NCBI RefSeq assembly: GCF_041197575.1
Contig: NZ_JBDKXB010000001.1
Span: forward strand, 248,001 to 312,000
DNA from: Thioalkalicoccus limnaeus
Lineage (GTDB): Bacteria > Pseudomonadota > Gammaproteobacteria > Chromatiales > Chromatiaceae
DNA length: 64,000 nucleotides
Direction of reading: 5' to 3'
Of this stretch, positions 18,805-26,853 are shown one piece after another (position 1 is the first letter of the stretch; each line of letters opens with the position of its first letter). The notes under the pieces were generated by a model that did not search any database, was not told the DNA's origin, and saw only the letters and a list, made by a program, of their open reading frames with translations. The translations under genes and the position numbers were made by a program.

Positions 18805-19290
18805 TTGCCGACTTCGACCCTGATCCTCGGGCTTGGCAATATCCTGCTGTCGGATGAAGCCGTCGGCGCGGTCGTTGCGCGCCGCGTGCAGGAGCGCTGG
18901 CCGAATCGGCCAGGCTTTCACTACCTCGATGGCGGCACCCTGAGCTTTACGCTGGCCGAACCCATTGCATTGGCGGCGCGGCTGATCGTCGTCGACGCGG
19001 CGCGGATGGACTGTACCCCGGGGACCGTTCAGATCTTCGAGGGCGCCGCGATGGATCACCGGTTGCGCTACCATGGCCGCAGCGTGCATGAAATCAGTTT
19101 GGCCGATCTGCTGGATATGGCCCGGCTCACCGATACCTTGCCGATGCGCCGGGCACTGGTTGCCATTGAGCCGGCGCGGATCGATTGGGGCGACAGCCTC
19201 AGCCCAGCCGTTGCTGCGGCTGTCGAGGTCGCCGCGGCCCGCATCGACGAGCTGATCGCTGGCTGGGGCCAGGACGACGAGCCAAGTTGA
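18805..19290 (+). CDS. Hydrogenase maturation protease (HyaD/HupD/HoxW-type)
   Basis: A 161-residue endopeptidase of the HybD/HupD family, which trims the C-terminus of a [NiFe]-hydrogenase large subunit after nickel insertion. The N-terminus shows LILGLGNILLSDEAVGAVVA with the conserved metal-binding acidic residue after LLSDE; Asp in VVDAARMD and His in RYHGRSVHEISL are also placed. The start is TTG with GGGGGAGG nine bases upstream; no in-frame ATG is available. No hydrogenase subunit gene is in the window, so its partner lies elsewhere. Confidence 0.88.
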   Translation: MPTSTLILGLGNILLSDEAVGAVVARRVQERWPNRPGFHYLDGGTLSFTLAEPIALAARLIVVDAARMDCTPGTVQIFEGAAMDHRLRYHGRSVHEISLADLLDMARLTDTLPMRRALVAIEPARIDWGDSLSPAVAAAVEVAAARIDELIAGWGQDDEPS

Positions 19291-19382
19291 GGCGCCTGTC
19301 AGGAAGGCCGTTGGCGATCGGTCGCTCCGGCCGAAGGCGCCGTCGAACGGCGCGTTGGCGCAGGCGTTCTGGTGCGGGTTCG

Positions 19383-20345
19383 TCAATGCAAGGCGCCGCC
19401 ACAGCTGCTACCTTGGCCCGCGGTGCAACCGTAACAGTGTTCACCGACCCGGATGGGCCGCCCGGTCAGCGCCGCCGCGCTCAGGTCCCGGATGTGCCAG
19501 CGCTCCGACGCCGGGGTTTCCAGAGGCAGGTCGAGCATCTGGTTGAAATCGCAATCGTAAAGATACCCGCGCCAGTCGATGCTGACCAGATCCCGGCACA
19601 TGACCGCGGCGAGGTTCTCGGCGCGATGGGCCGTCTTGAGCAGATCCAGGTACTCGCCGAAGCGTCCGGTTGATTGCAGCAGGCTGCCGAAACGCTTGAT
19701 CGGCATGTTCGCAAGCGTCAGGAGCCGATCGAAGCGGATCCCGTAACGGCTCGCCAGTTCCCGTTTGTAGTCGGCCTCGAGCGCGCATTGGGGTGGCGGC
19801 AGATCCGGCCCCCGCGGGTTGTAGACCAGGTCGAGCTCGAGACCGCTGACGCCATCGCCGTAGCCGAGCGCGTTCAAACGGCGCAAGCCGCGAAGACTGG
19901 CCTCGAAGACCCCTCGTCCGCGTTGGGCATCGACGTTATCCTCGAGATAACAGGGCAGCGAGGCCACGACCTCGACCCCCTGGTCGGCGAGGAAGGCCGC
20001 GAGCTCCTCCTGGCCCGGTTCCTCGAGGATCGTCAGATTGCAGCGGTCCATCACGGACACGCCTCGCGCGCGCGCGCCGCGGACCAGGTCGCGGAAGCCC
20101 GGATTCAGCTCTGGCGCACCGCCGGTGATGTCGAGCGTGGCGACCGGCTCGCGATCGAGGAAGGCCAGGACCTCGGCGATCGTCTCGGCCTCCATCTGCT
20201 CGGCCCGATTCGGACCCGCGTCGACGTGGCAATGCTGGCAGGATTGGTTGCAGCGATAACCGAGATTCACCTGGACCGTCAGCAAGTTGCGCCGTTGGAT
20301 CAGGGGGAAATCGGTCGGCCAGAGGAGGGGGCGGGAGTCGAGCAC
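19383..20345 (-). CDS. arsS: Radical SAM/Cys-rich protein, ArsS-like
   Basis: A 320-residue radical SAM enzyme. The CxxxCxxC cluster motif is C32, C36, C39 in GYRCNQSCQHCHVDAG, followed by LDITGGAPELNP. The C-terminal Cys-rich segment HCYGCTAGQGSSCGG is characteristic of the ArsS-like family linked to arsenosugar synthesis. The GTG at 20345 has GAGG seven bases upstream and is preferred over longer extensions. No arsM or other arsenic gene is adjacent, so the arsenic role is by family only. Confidence 0.86.
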   Translation of the reverse strand: MLDSRPLLWPTDFPLIQRRNLLTVQVNLGYRCNQSCQHCHVDAGPNRAEQMEAETIAEVLAFLDREPVATLDITGGAPELNPGFRDLVRGARARGVSVMDRCNLTILEEPGQEELAAFLADQGVEVVASLPCYLEDNVDAQRGRGVFEASLRGLRRLNALGYGDGVSGLELDLVYNPRGPDLPPPQCALEADYKRELASRYGIRFDRLLTLANMPIKRFGSLLQSTGRFGEYLDLLKTAHRAENLAAVMCRDLVSIDWRGYLYDCDFNQMLDLPLETPASERWHIRDLSAAALTGRPIRVGEHCYGCTAGQGSSCGGALH

Positions 20346-20388
20346 AGGGGTACCTCGAAGATGATGTGACGATCCGATCACGGAATAC

Positions 20389-20416
20389 TTGTAGATCACC
20401 GTATCGGTGCTAGAAT
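20389..20416 (+). promoter_or_regulatory. Probable sigma-70 promoter for tRNA-Ala
   Basis: TTGTAG (20389-20394) and TAGAAT (20411-20416) are separated by 16 bp and lie about 90 bp before the mature tRNA 5' end. This is the best -35/-10 pair in the divergent region between the ArsS-like gene and the tRNA gene. Confidence 0.5.
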
Positions 20417-20504
20417 AGCGGTCCGCAAGGCAATGGACGGATCGGCGGTGGGCCTGGTCGACCCTAAGGGTACCGATCAGTCCGCGCCAATCCAAGATCA
20501 AAAT

Positions 20505-20580
<76 letters not shown>

Positions 20581-20769
20581 ATTCAATCCCACCGTAACGC
20601 GATACGGCCGCTTCAACGAGGCTCGGGATTGCCTTTTCGCGCCTTTCCCGGATCTCTCACCGAGTTTAACCTCAGCGACCGCGGTCTTCTGCCGATCCCG
20701 CTGCTGTCTCTACCTTCGAAATCACCGGTAGCATTCCAGGCGCGAGTCTGCGGTTCTTCGCATTTCGAG

Positions 20770-20844
20770 ATGTTCCACAAGGTCATCAGTACCGGTAACA
20801 TCTGCCGCAGCCCCCTCGCCGAAGCCGTTGTTTCTCTGCTTAAT
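20770..20844 (+). pseudogene. Fragment of a low-molecular-weight protein tyrosine phosphatase
   Basis: The short frame reads VISTGNICRSPLAEAVVSLL, close to the active-site start of LMW-PTPs (usually V-C-T-G-N-I-C-R-S-P-x-A-E-A). The first catalytic-loop cysteine is Ser here, and the rest of the enzyme is missing: the frame soon dissolves into unrelated sequence. It is a broken remnant between the tRNA and cas1. Confidence 0.6.
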
Positions 20845-20872
20845 CCGCGATCCACCGCCTTTTTTTCGTTAC

Positions 20873-20947
20873 GGTCGGTCTTCCGCCAACGCCGATCGCC
20901 TCTCGGGAAAGGTCGTGCGCGTCCTGGATGGCGATACCGTCGAGGTG
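20873..20947 (+). pseudogene. Fragment of a thermonuclease (SNase) family gene
   Basis: The frame reads SSANADRLSGKVVRVLDGDT then VEV, which matches the end of a signal peptide and the first strand pair of staphylococcal-nuclease-type secreted nucleases. Nothing of the catalytic remainder follows: 15 bp later cas1 begins in the same frame. The fragment gives a spurious 45-codon N-terminal extension to cas1 if ignored. Confidence 0.6.
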
Positions 20948-20962
20948 TGTTGGAGAATTGAC

Positions 20963-21952
20963 ATGGACGATTTGTCACCGTCTGATCTGAAGACCATCCT
21001 ACATTCGAAACGGGCCAATCTCTACTACCTGGAACACTGTCGTGTACTGGTCAACGGTGGGCGCGTCGAGTACGTCACCGATGAGGGCAAACGTTCCCTA
21101 TACTGGAATATCCCCATCGCCAATACGACTTGTGTGCTCCTCGGCACGGGCACGTCCGTCACGCAAGCGGCCATGCGCGAACTGGCGAAAGCGGGCGTCA
21201 TGGTCGGCTTCTGTGGTGGTGGCGGGACCCCCCTCTTCAGCGGAACAGAGCGTGATACCGACATCGTCTGGTTCGCCCCGCAGAGCGAATATCGCCCGAC
21301 CGAGTATCTACAAGCTTGGGTGCGTTTCTGGTTCGATGAAGGGCTGCGCCTCGAAGCGGCGAAGACCTTTCAGCATGCACGGCTTCAGCGCATCCAGGCA
21401 CACTGGACAGCTAGGCGAGCGCTGACGGAGGCCGGTTTCGAACCGAACCATCCATTGCTCAATACCTTGGTCACCCAAGCGGCAGCCGACATCCAAGCCG
21501 CAGCGGACCATGCGGCGCTTCTCACGCAGGAAGCGCGGTTGACGAAGCAGCTCTACAAGCTTGCTGCGCAGGCGACCCGGTATGGCAATTTCGTCCGTAG
21601 CAAGCGTGGCCAAGGGACGGATGCCGCCAACCAGTTCCTGGACCACGGTAACTATTTGGCTTACGGCCTCGCTGCGACCGCTACCTGGGTGCTTGGTCTC
21701 CCCCACGGGCTGGCTATTTTGCACGGCAAGACCCGACGTGGTGGACTCGTCTTCGATGTCGCCGATCTCGTCAAGGATGCCGTGATTCTACCGCAAGCCT
21801 TCGTTTCGGCAGCTCGTGGCGATACCGATCAGGCGTTTCGGCAAGCCTGTATTGAGTCATTGACGCGCAGCGAGGCGCTGGATGCAATGATCGAGCAGCT
21901 CAAGCAGGTCGCGCTGCGACTCGGTGGATCGACGCAATCGTCCGCGTCATGA
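20963..21952 (+). CDS. cas1: CRISPR-associated integrase Cas1, type I-F
   Basis: A 329-residue Cas1 with the subtype I-F N-terminus (MDDLSPSDLKTILHSKRANL) and core YLEHCRVLVNGGRVEYVTDE. It inserts new spacers together with the Cas2 domain of Cas3. The ATG at 20963 has GGAG about eight bases upstream. The in-frame codons before it belong to a nuclease fragment. The last four bases overlap the cas3 start (ATGA), so translation is coupled. Length is normal for the subtype. Confidence 0.97.
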   Translation: MDDLSPSDLKTILHSKRANLYYLEHCRVLVNGGRVEYVTDEGKRSLYWNIPIANTTCVLLGTGTSVTQAAMRELAKAGVMVGFCGGGGTPLFSGTERDTDIVWFAPQSEYRPTEYLQAWVRFWFDEGLRLEAAKTFQHARLQRIQAHWTARRALTEAGFEPNHPLLNTLVTQAAADIQAAADHAALLTQEARLTKQLYKLAAQATRYGNFVRSKRGQGTDAANQFLDHGNYLAYGLAATATWVLGLPHGLAILHGKTRRGGLVFDVADLVKDAVILPQAFVSAARGDTDQAFRQACIESLTRSEALDAMIEQLKQVALRLGGSTQSSAS

Positions 21953-24900
21953 ATATCCTGCTCATCTCGCAATGCGACAAGCGCGCGTTGACCGAAACCC
22001 GTCGCATCCTCGATCAGTTTGCCGAACGCCGCGGCGCACGGACGTGGCAAACACCCATCACGCGGGATGGCTTGGAGACCCTGCGCCGCCTCTTGCGCAA
22101 GTCTGCGCGCAAGAACACCGCGGTCGCCTGTCATTGGATTCGCGGACTCGACCATTCAGAGCTCCTTTGGATCGTCGGTGATCGCCGGCGCTTCAATCCA
22201 CTTGGCGCAGTCCCGACCAATACGACACAGCGCTCGGTGCTGCGCCGAGACGACGAGAACGATTGGCACACTGGCGAGCTGATCCGTCAGCTGGCCGATC
22301 TGGCTGGGCTACTGCACGACCTTGGCAAGGCGATCCATGCCTTTCAGGCACGCCTGCGGGACCAACTCCAGGGCCGCAATCTGATCCGCCACGAATGGGT
22401 CTCCGTGCGCTTGCTCGAAGCCTTCGTCGGCGCGGACGACGATGCCGCGTGGCTCGCGCGTCTGGCGGCGCCGAGCGCGGCCGATGATGCGCGCTGGCTC
22501 GGTGCGCTGCGCCGGGATGGTCTCGACGGGTCACTGGATTCGCCGTTCGTGGCGCTCGCCAACGCACCCCTGGCACAGGCGCTGGCCTGGCTGATCCTGA
22601 CCCATCATCGCCTTCCGGAGCTGCCGCCGAACGAACACTTCCAGGCCTCGGCACTGCGTGGACTGTTGACGCGAATCGAGCCGGCTTGGAACGAAACAGC
22701 GTTCTTGAACGCCGAGTGCAAGGCGCTCGAGGCGTATTGGCGCTTCCCCGAAGGCCTCCCGATCACCACACCCGCCTGGCGTCAACGCGCCAGTCGTCTC
22801 GCGCGCCGTCTCGGCCCCTTGGTGGTGGCGACAGGGTCGCTACCGACGACGGGCACGGTGCTCGACGAGCCCTTCGTGATGCACCTGGCGCGGCTGTGCC
22901 TGATGCTCGCGGATCATCACTACTCGAGCCTCGAAGGGGATCACCCCGAGCGTATCAGGATCCAGTCTGACTCACCGCTGCTCGCCAATACGCGTCGCGC
23001 GAGCAGCGAACCGAACCAGCGGCTCGATGAGCATCTGATCGGGGTTGCTCGACAGGCCTCCGAGATCGCCCACTTTCTGCCCCGTTTCGAGCGGCATCTG
23101 CCCAGGCTCGGTCAGCGCCGCGCCTTGAAACGGCGCGCCAAGGAGGCACGCTTCCGCTGGCAGGACAAGGCGGCCGATGCGGCAGCCGGCATGCGTGAGC
23201 GCACCCAGCAGCAGGGGGCCTTCATCGTCAACATGGCCTCGACCGGCTGCGGCAAGACTCTCGGCAATGCCCGCATCATGAATGCCCTCGCCGATCCCGT
23301 GCTCGGCATGCGCTGCGCCTTCGCACTGGGGTTGCGCACGCTGACGCTGCAAACCGGGCGAGCCTTCCGGGAGCTCCTCGGCGTGGATGAGGAGGCCCTT
23401 GCCGTCCGAGTCGGCGGCGCCGCGAGCCGGACCCTGTTCGAGCGCCAGGAGGCTGAGGCCGAGGTCAGCGGCTCGGCCTCGCGCCAATCCCTATTGGACG
23501 AGGAGGCGCATGTCGTCTACGAAGGCCAGCTCGACGCGCATCCCCTGTTGCGCCGGGCGCTGGTGGATGCCAACGTCAACAAGCTCTTGGTGGCGCCGCT
23601 GCTCGTCTGCACCATCGATCATCTGATGCCCGCGACTGACAGCCCGCGGGGCGGTCATCAAATCGCGCCGATGCTGCGCCTGATGAGCGGCGATCTGGTG
23701 CTCGATGAGCCGGACGATTTCGATCTCGACGACCTGCCCGCTCTCACCCGCTTAGTGCACTGGGCCGGGATGCTCGGGGCGCGCGTGCTCCTGTCATCCG
23801 CCACGCTGCCGCCGGCGCTGGTCCAGGGGCTATTCGAAGCCTATCGCAACGGCCGGCACCACTTCCAGCGTAATCGTGGTGCCGAGCCGGGTCGCTTCGA
23901 GTCACCGCCGGCGGTCTGCTGTGCCTGGTTCGATGAGTTCGAGCAGCAGGTAGAGGACTGCGCGGACGTGAATCGTTTCGTCGAGGCGCACGCACTGTTC
24001 GCTCAGCGCCGCGCTGGGCAGCTTGCGGCCTGCGCCGCACACGCTCGTCAGCGCGCCACGATCCGGCCGCTGCTGGAGATGCCGAACGCACGCCATTGGG
24101 AGCCGCTCGCCAAAGCCTTTGCGCCCCAGGTGCTCGATGCGGCGGCGCGCTTGCACGCCGTGCACCATAGCGTCGATCCGTCGAGCGGCAAGCGAGTCAG
24201 CTTCGGTCTGGTGCGCATGGCCAACATCGAGCCACTGATCGAGGTCGCGTTGGCGTTGTTCCAGCTCGGTCCGCCACCCGGCATGCGTGTACATCTATGC
24301 GTCTATCATGCCCGCCATCCGCTGTTGATCCGCTCCGCCATCGAGACCCAGCTCGACCGGACCTTGCGCCGCCATCAGCCTGAGGCGGTCTTCGTCCTGC
24401 CGGAGATGCGCCAGCGTCTCCATGCCACCGCCGAATCCGATCAGCTGTTCATCGTGCTCGGCTCGCCGGTGACCGAAGTCGGTCGGGATCATGATTTCGA
24501 CTGGGCGCTGGTCGAGCCGTCCTCGATGCGTTCATTGATCCAGCTCGCCGGTCGGGTGCGCCGTCATCGCACCACGCCGGTCACCGACCCGAACATCCTT
24601 GTCTTCAGTCACAACCTGCGCCATTACCGCGATGCGGGGAAGGCGGCCTTTTGCCAACCAGGGTTCGAGCTGGACAGCGGCGAATTCCGCCTAGTCACCC
24701 ACGATCTGCGTGAGCTACTCACGGCCGAGGAGATCGCGGTCGTCGACGCGCGCGCGCGGATCGTCGTACCGGACGTGTCCGCGCTGCGACCCGCGGAACG
24801 GCTCATCGATCTCGAACAGGCACGTTTGTACCATCGGATGCTGCCACGGCTCCAGAGCGCCAATGCTGGCGAGTCCTCGGGACGCCGCCAACGCGCGAGC

Positions 24901-25353
24901 GCCGCAGCGCCCGTCCCGGCACTCAACGCCAGTGCTTGGTGGCAGTTGCCACCGCGCGATGCGCTGCTGAGCGCACTGCTGCCCCGCCAGCAGCCGTTCC
25001 GCAAAGCCTCCGTTCCGCCGAATGTCACACTGGTGCTCTTGCCGGATGAGGACGGCGAGGAGGCGTACCTGTATCAAGTCATGGAGCACGCCCACCGTGG
25101 CGATCCCCCCTATGCGTTGCTGGATCGATCGATGTGCGTGCATGTCCCCGATGCCTGCGTGCGGGGTGAGCGGATCGAGCCCTGGGGCGTGACCGACTAC
25201 GTGGAGGCCCTGTCCGCCCTCGCCTCAGCCTTGGATCTTCCTCTGGAGCATTGCGCGCGGCACTTTGGCACGTGTGCCGTGCGACCTAGCGAAAGCGGGT
25301 GGCGGTATCACCCGGCTCTCGGCTTCGCCGTGAATAGGTCTGGCGCGGGATGA
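21949..25353 (+). CDS. cas3: Cas2-Cas3 fusion, type I-F helicase-nuclease
   Basis: An 1134-residue Cas2-3 protein. The first 90 or so residues are the Cas2-like domain (MNILLISQCDKRALTETRRI). An HD nuclease domain follows with the HD pair at residues 123-124 (LLHDLGKAIHAF). The superfamily 2 helicase has Walker A near residue 430 (MASTGCGKT), a DEPDD Walker B near 586 and SSATLPP near 615. It degrades target DNA after Csy-complex recruitment and also partners Cas1 in adaptation. No frameshift or missing motif is seen. Confidence 0.97.
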   Translation: MNILLISQCDKRALTETRRILDQFAERRGARTWQTPITRDGLETLRRLLRKSARKNTAVACHWIRGLDHSELLWIVGDRRRFNPLGAVPTNTTQRSVLRRDDENDWHTGELIRQLADLAGLLHDLGKAIHAFQARLRDQLQGRNLIRHEWVSVRLLEAFVGADDDAAWLARLAAPSAADDARWLGALRRDGLDGSLDSPFVALANAPLAQALAWLILTHHRLPELPPNEHFQASALRGLLTRIEPAWNETAFLNAECKALEAYWRFPEGLPITTPAWRQRASRLARRLGPLVVATGSLPTTGTVLDEPFVMHLARLCLMLADHHYSSLEGDHPERIRIQSDSPLLANTRRASSEPNQRLDEHLIGVARQASEIAHFLPRFERHLPRLGQRRALKRRAKEARFRWQDKAADAAAGMRERTQQQGAFIVNMASTGCGKTLGNARIMNALADPVLGMRCAFALGLRTLTLQTGRAFRELLGVDEEALAVRVGGAASRTLFERQEAEAEVSGSASRQSLLDEEAHVVYEGQLDAHPLLRRALVDANVNKLLVAPLLVCTIDHLMPATDSPRGGHQIAPMLRLMSGDLVLDEPDDFDLDDLPALTRLVHWAGMLGARVLLSSATLPPALVQGLFEAYRNGRHHFQRNRGAEPGRFESPPAVCCAWFDEFEQQVEDCADVNRFVEAHALFAQRRAGQLAACAAHARQRATIRPLLEMPNARHWEPLAKAFAPQVLDAAARLHAVHHSVDPSSGKRVSFGLVRMANIEPLIEVALALFQLGPPPGMRVHLCVYHARHPLLIRSAIETQLDRTLRRHQPEAVFVLPEMRQRLHATAESDQLFIVLGSPVTEVGRDHDFDWALVEPSSMRSLIQLAGRVRRHRTTPVTDPNILVFSHNLRHYRDAGKAAFCQPGFELDSGEFRLVTHDLRELLTAEEIAVVDARARIVVPDVSALRPAERLIDLEQARLYHRMLPRLQSANAGESSGRRQRASAAAPVPALNASAWWQLPPRDALLSALLPRQQPFRKASVPPNVTLVLLPDEDGEEAYLYQVMEHAHRGDPPYALLDRSMCVHVPDACVRGERIEPWGVTDYVEALSALASALDLPLEHCARHFGTCAVRPSESGWRYHPALGFAVNRSGAG

Positions 25354-25363
25354 CACCCGCGCC
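25342..25363 (+). terminator. Perfect GC hairpin overlapping the cas3 stop
   Basis: GGCGCGGG (25342-25349), a six-base loop containing the TGA, and CCCGCGCC (25356-25363) form an 8-bp perfect stem. There is no T-run, so it is not a textbook intrinsic terminator. It could slow or end the cas1-cas3 transcript before the csy promoter, or protect its 3' end. Confidence 0.45.
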
Positions 25364-25364
25364 A

Positions 25365-25466
25365 CCCGATCGCTGCCTGTTCGGCAGTGGCTGGGCTCAG
25401 ATTTAGCCAAGTCTCATTTTTCTGATTTCTGAGCTGCTTTCCAGCAGTTGGGCAAGTATGCGGCAG
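25365..25466 (-). CRISPR. Candidate antisense mini-CRISPR: two degenerate I-F repeats around one 33-nt spacer
   Basis: Read on the minus strand, a repeat-like unit ends at 25426. It has hairpin CTGCT-GGAA-AGCAG and the intact crRNA handle CTCAGAAA; its last 12 bases equal those of the array repeat. After 33 nt (25425-25393) comes a second unit. Its core CACTGCCGAACAGGCAGC (25389-25372) matches the array repeat at 16 of 18 positions and keeps the 5-bp Csy4-type stem exactly. Just upstream at 25466-25457 is CTGCCGCATA, identical to the array repeat's 5' stem arm plus loop. The predicted product is a crRNA of about 61 nt. The spacer begins TCAGAAAAATGAGAC; its target is not known. Confidence 0.72.
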
Positions 25467-25489
25467 GATTCACGACCGTTTCCCAGCTA

Positions 25490-25510
25490 AATATCATTGG
25501 CTGATATTAT
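25490..25510 (+). promoter_or_regulatory. csy promoter extended -10 inside a perfect dyad operator
   Basis: AATATCA-TTGGC-TGATATT (25490-25508) is a perfect 7-5-7 inverted repeat. Its right arm contains TGATATTAT, a TGn-plus-hexamer extended -10 for the csy operon, with transcription expected to start near 25517 and a 56-nt leader before csy1. No good -35 is present, as expected for an extended -10 promoter. On the minus strand the left arm gives TGATATTTA, a possible extended -10 for the antisense mini-array. The symmetry suggests a repressor or activator binds here. Confidence 0.6.
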
Positions 25511-25572
25511 GAGAAACCTGTCCTATCGTACGCACACAGCAACCATGCCGCCCGCACAATCCGGAGCATCAT

Positions 25573-26853
25573 GTGTCCACACCACTCACCCACCGTCAAG
25601 CCCGGCTGCGCGCGCTCATCCAGACCTTTCTGAGCGAGCGACTGAAGACCAAGCTTGACAAGTTGCGCGATGATGATCCCAAACGCGCGTTACTGATCGC
25701 ACAGTTTGAGTCCAGCACCTGGCTCGAGGAGGCCGCCCGTCGCGTCGCGCAGATCCAAGCGGTTACCCATTCCCTAAAGCCGATCCATCCCGACGCCAAG
25801 GGCACCAACCTCTACCACGACCCAGCCGCGTTGCCCGTGCTCGAGGACGTCGGCAGTCACGTCCTGGGCAGCGACGTTGCAATCGATGTCGTCGGCAATG
25901 CCGCAGTCCTTGATGTCTACAAGCTTCTCAAACTCGAGGATGCGGGGAGCACATTGCTCGAACTGTCACTCGCTCAAGACGCCGACCTCGCCGTCGCACT
26001 CAGCGATGCACCCGACATCGCGCAACGCTGGATGTCGGCCTTCGCCAGCCTCGTCCGACCGAGGGGGGGGCTCAGCAGCCATACCTTCGCCAAGCAACTC
26101 TATTGGCCTGTCGGCGATGATCCGCACGATGATGCCACCTACCACCTGCTCGCTCCACTCTATCCGACGTCGCTCGTACACCGCCTATACCAGGTGCTCC
26201 AAGACGATCGTTTTGGTGAGGAGGCCAAAGCGGCCCGTGAGGCACGCAAGGGCAAAGAGTGGCACGTCCGGCCAGTCCGCGAGTATTCCAACCTGGCGGT
26301 GCAGACACTGGGCGGATCGAAGCCGCAAAACATCAGCCAGCTCAATAGTGAGCGGCGCGGAGTGAACTACCTGCTGGCCTCGCTTCCCCCGGTCTGGCAG
26401 TCGCGTCCGATCCAGCCCCTGCTTGGCAGCAGGTCGCTGTTCGAGCGCTTTGGCTGGCGCCGCGAGGTCCGCTCCCTGACCGAACAGCTCAAGCGTTTCC
26501 TCGAAAGCGATCCACAGCGCAATCTGCGCACCCGTCAACATCGTGACCTTCTCGTCGATACCCTGATCGAGGAGCTGATCCAATTCACAGCCGAAATGCG
26601 CACGCTCGAGCCTGGATGGAGCGCCGAACCTACCTGCCTGCTTTCTCCGACGGAGCGCGCTTGGCTGGACCAAGACACGGCGCAGGCGCCATCCGCGGAG
26701 GTCATCGCCGCCGTGGCCGATGCCTTCGCGCGCTGGTTGAATAACCGCCTGCGTCAACCCCTGCCAGTGGGTGATCCCGAGTATCTGTACTGGCGCAAAC
26801 TGGCCGGTGAGCAACTGTGCCAATACATCTGGGAGACCAGCAGTGATGCTTGA
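25573..26853 (+). CDS. csy1: Csy1 / Cas8f, large subunit of the type I-F surveillance complex
   Basis: A 426-residue Cas8f with the typical start LTHRQARLRALIQTFLSERL and KTKLDKL, and the C-terminal EYLYWRKLAGEQLCQYIW block. With Csy2 it forms the complex tail that recognises the PAM and holds the crRNA 5' handle. The start is GTG with CGGAG about eight bases upstream. It begins 219 bp after cas3, with its own promoter in that gap. The 3' end overlaps csy2 by eight bases. Confidence 0.95.
   Translation: MSTPLTHRQARLRALIQTFLSERLKTKLDKLRDDDPKRALLIAQFESSTWLEEAARRVAQIQAVTHSLKPIHPDAKGTNLYHDPAALPVLEDVGSHVLGSDVAIDVVGNAAVLDVYKLLKLEDAGSTLLELSLAQDADLAVALSDAPDIAQRWMSAFASLVRPRGGLSSHTFAKQLYWPVGDDPHDDATYHLLAPLYPTSLVHRLYQVLQDDRFGEEAKAAREARKGKEWHVRPVREYSNLAVQTLGGSKPQNISQLNSERRGVNYLLASLPPVWQSRPIQPLLGSRSLFERFGWRREVRSLTEQLKRFLESDPQRNLRTRQHRDLLVDTLIEELIQFTAEMRTLEPGWSAEPTCLLSPTERAWLDQDTAQAPSAEVIAAVADAFARWLNNRLRQPLPVGDPEYLYWRKLAGEQLCQYIWETSSDA

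Noticed and set aside
20670..20675. CC followed by TCAG upstream of cas1 as the target of the antisense mini-CRISPR
   Set aside because: Only four seed bases match and no downstream complementarity follows; too weak to claim.
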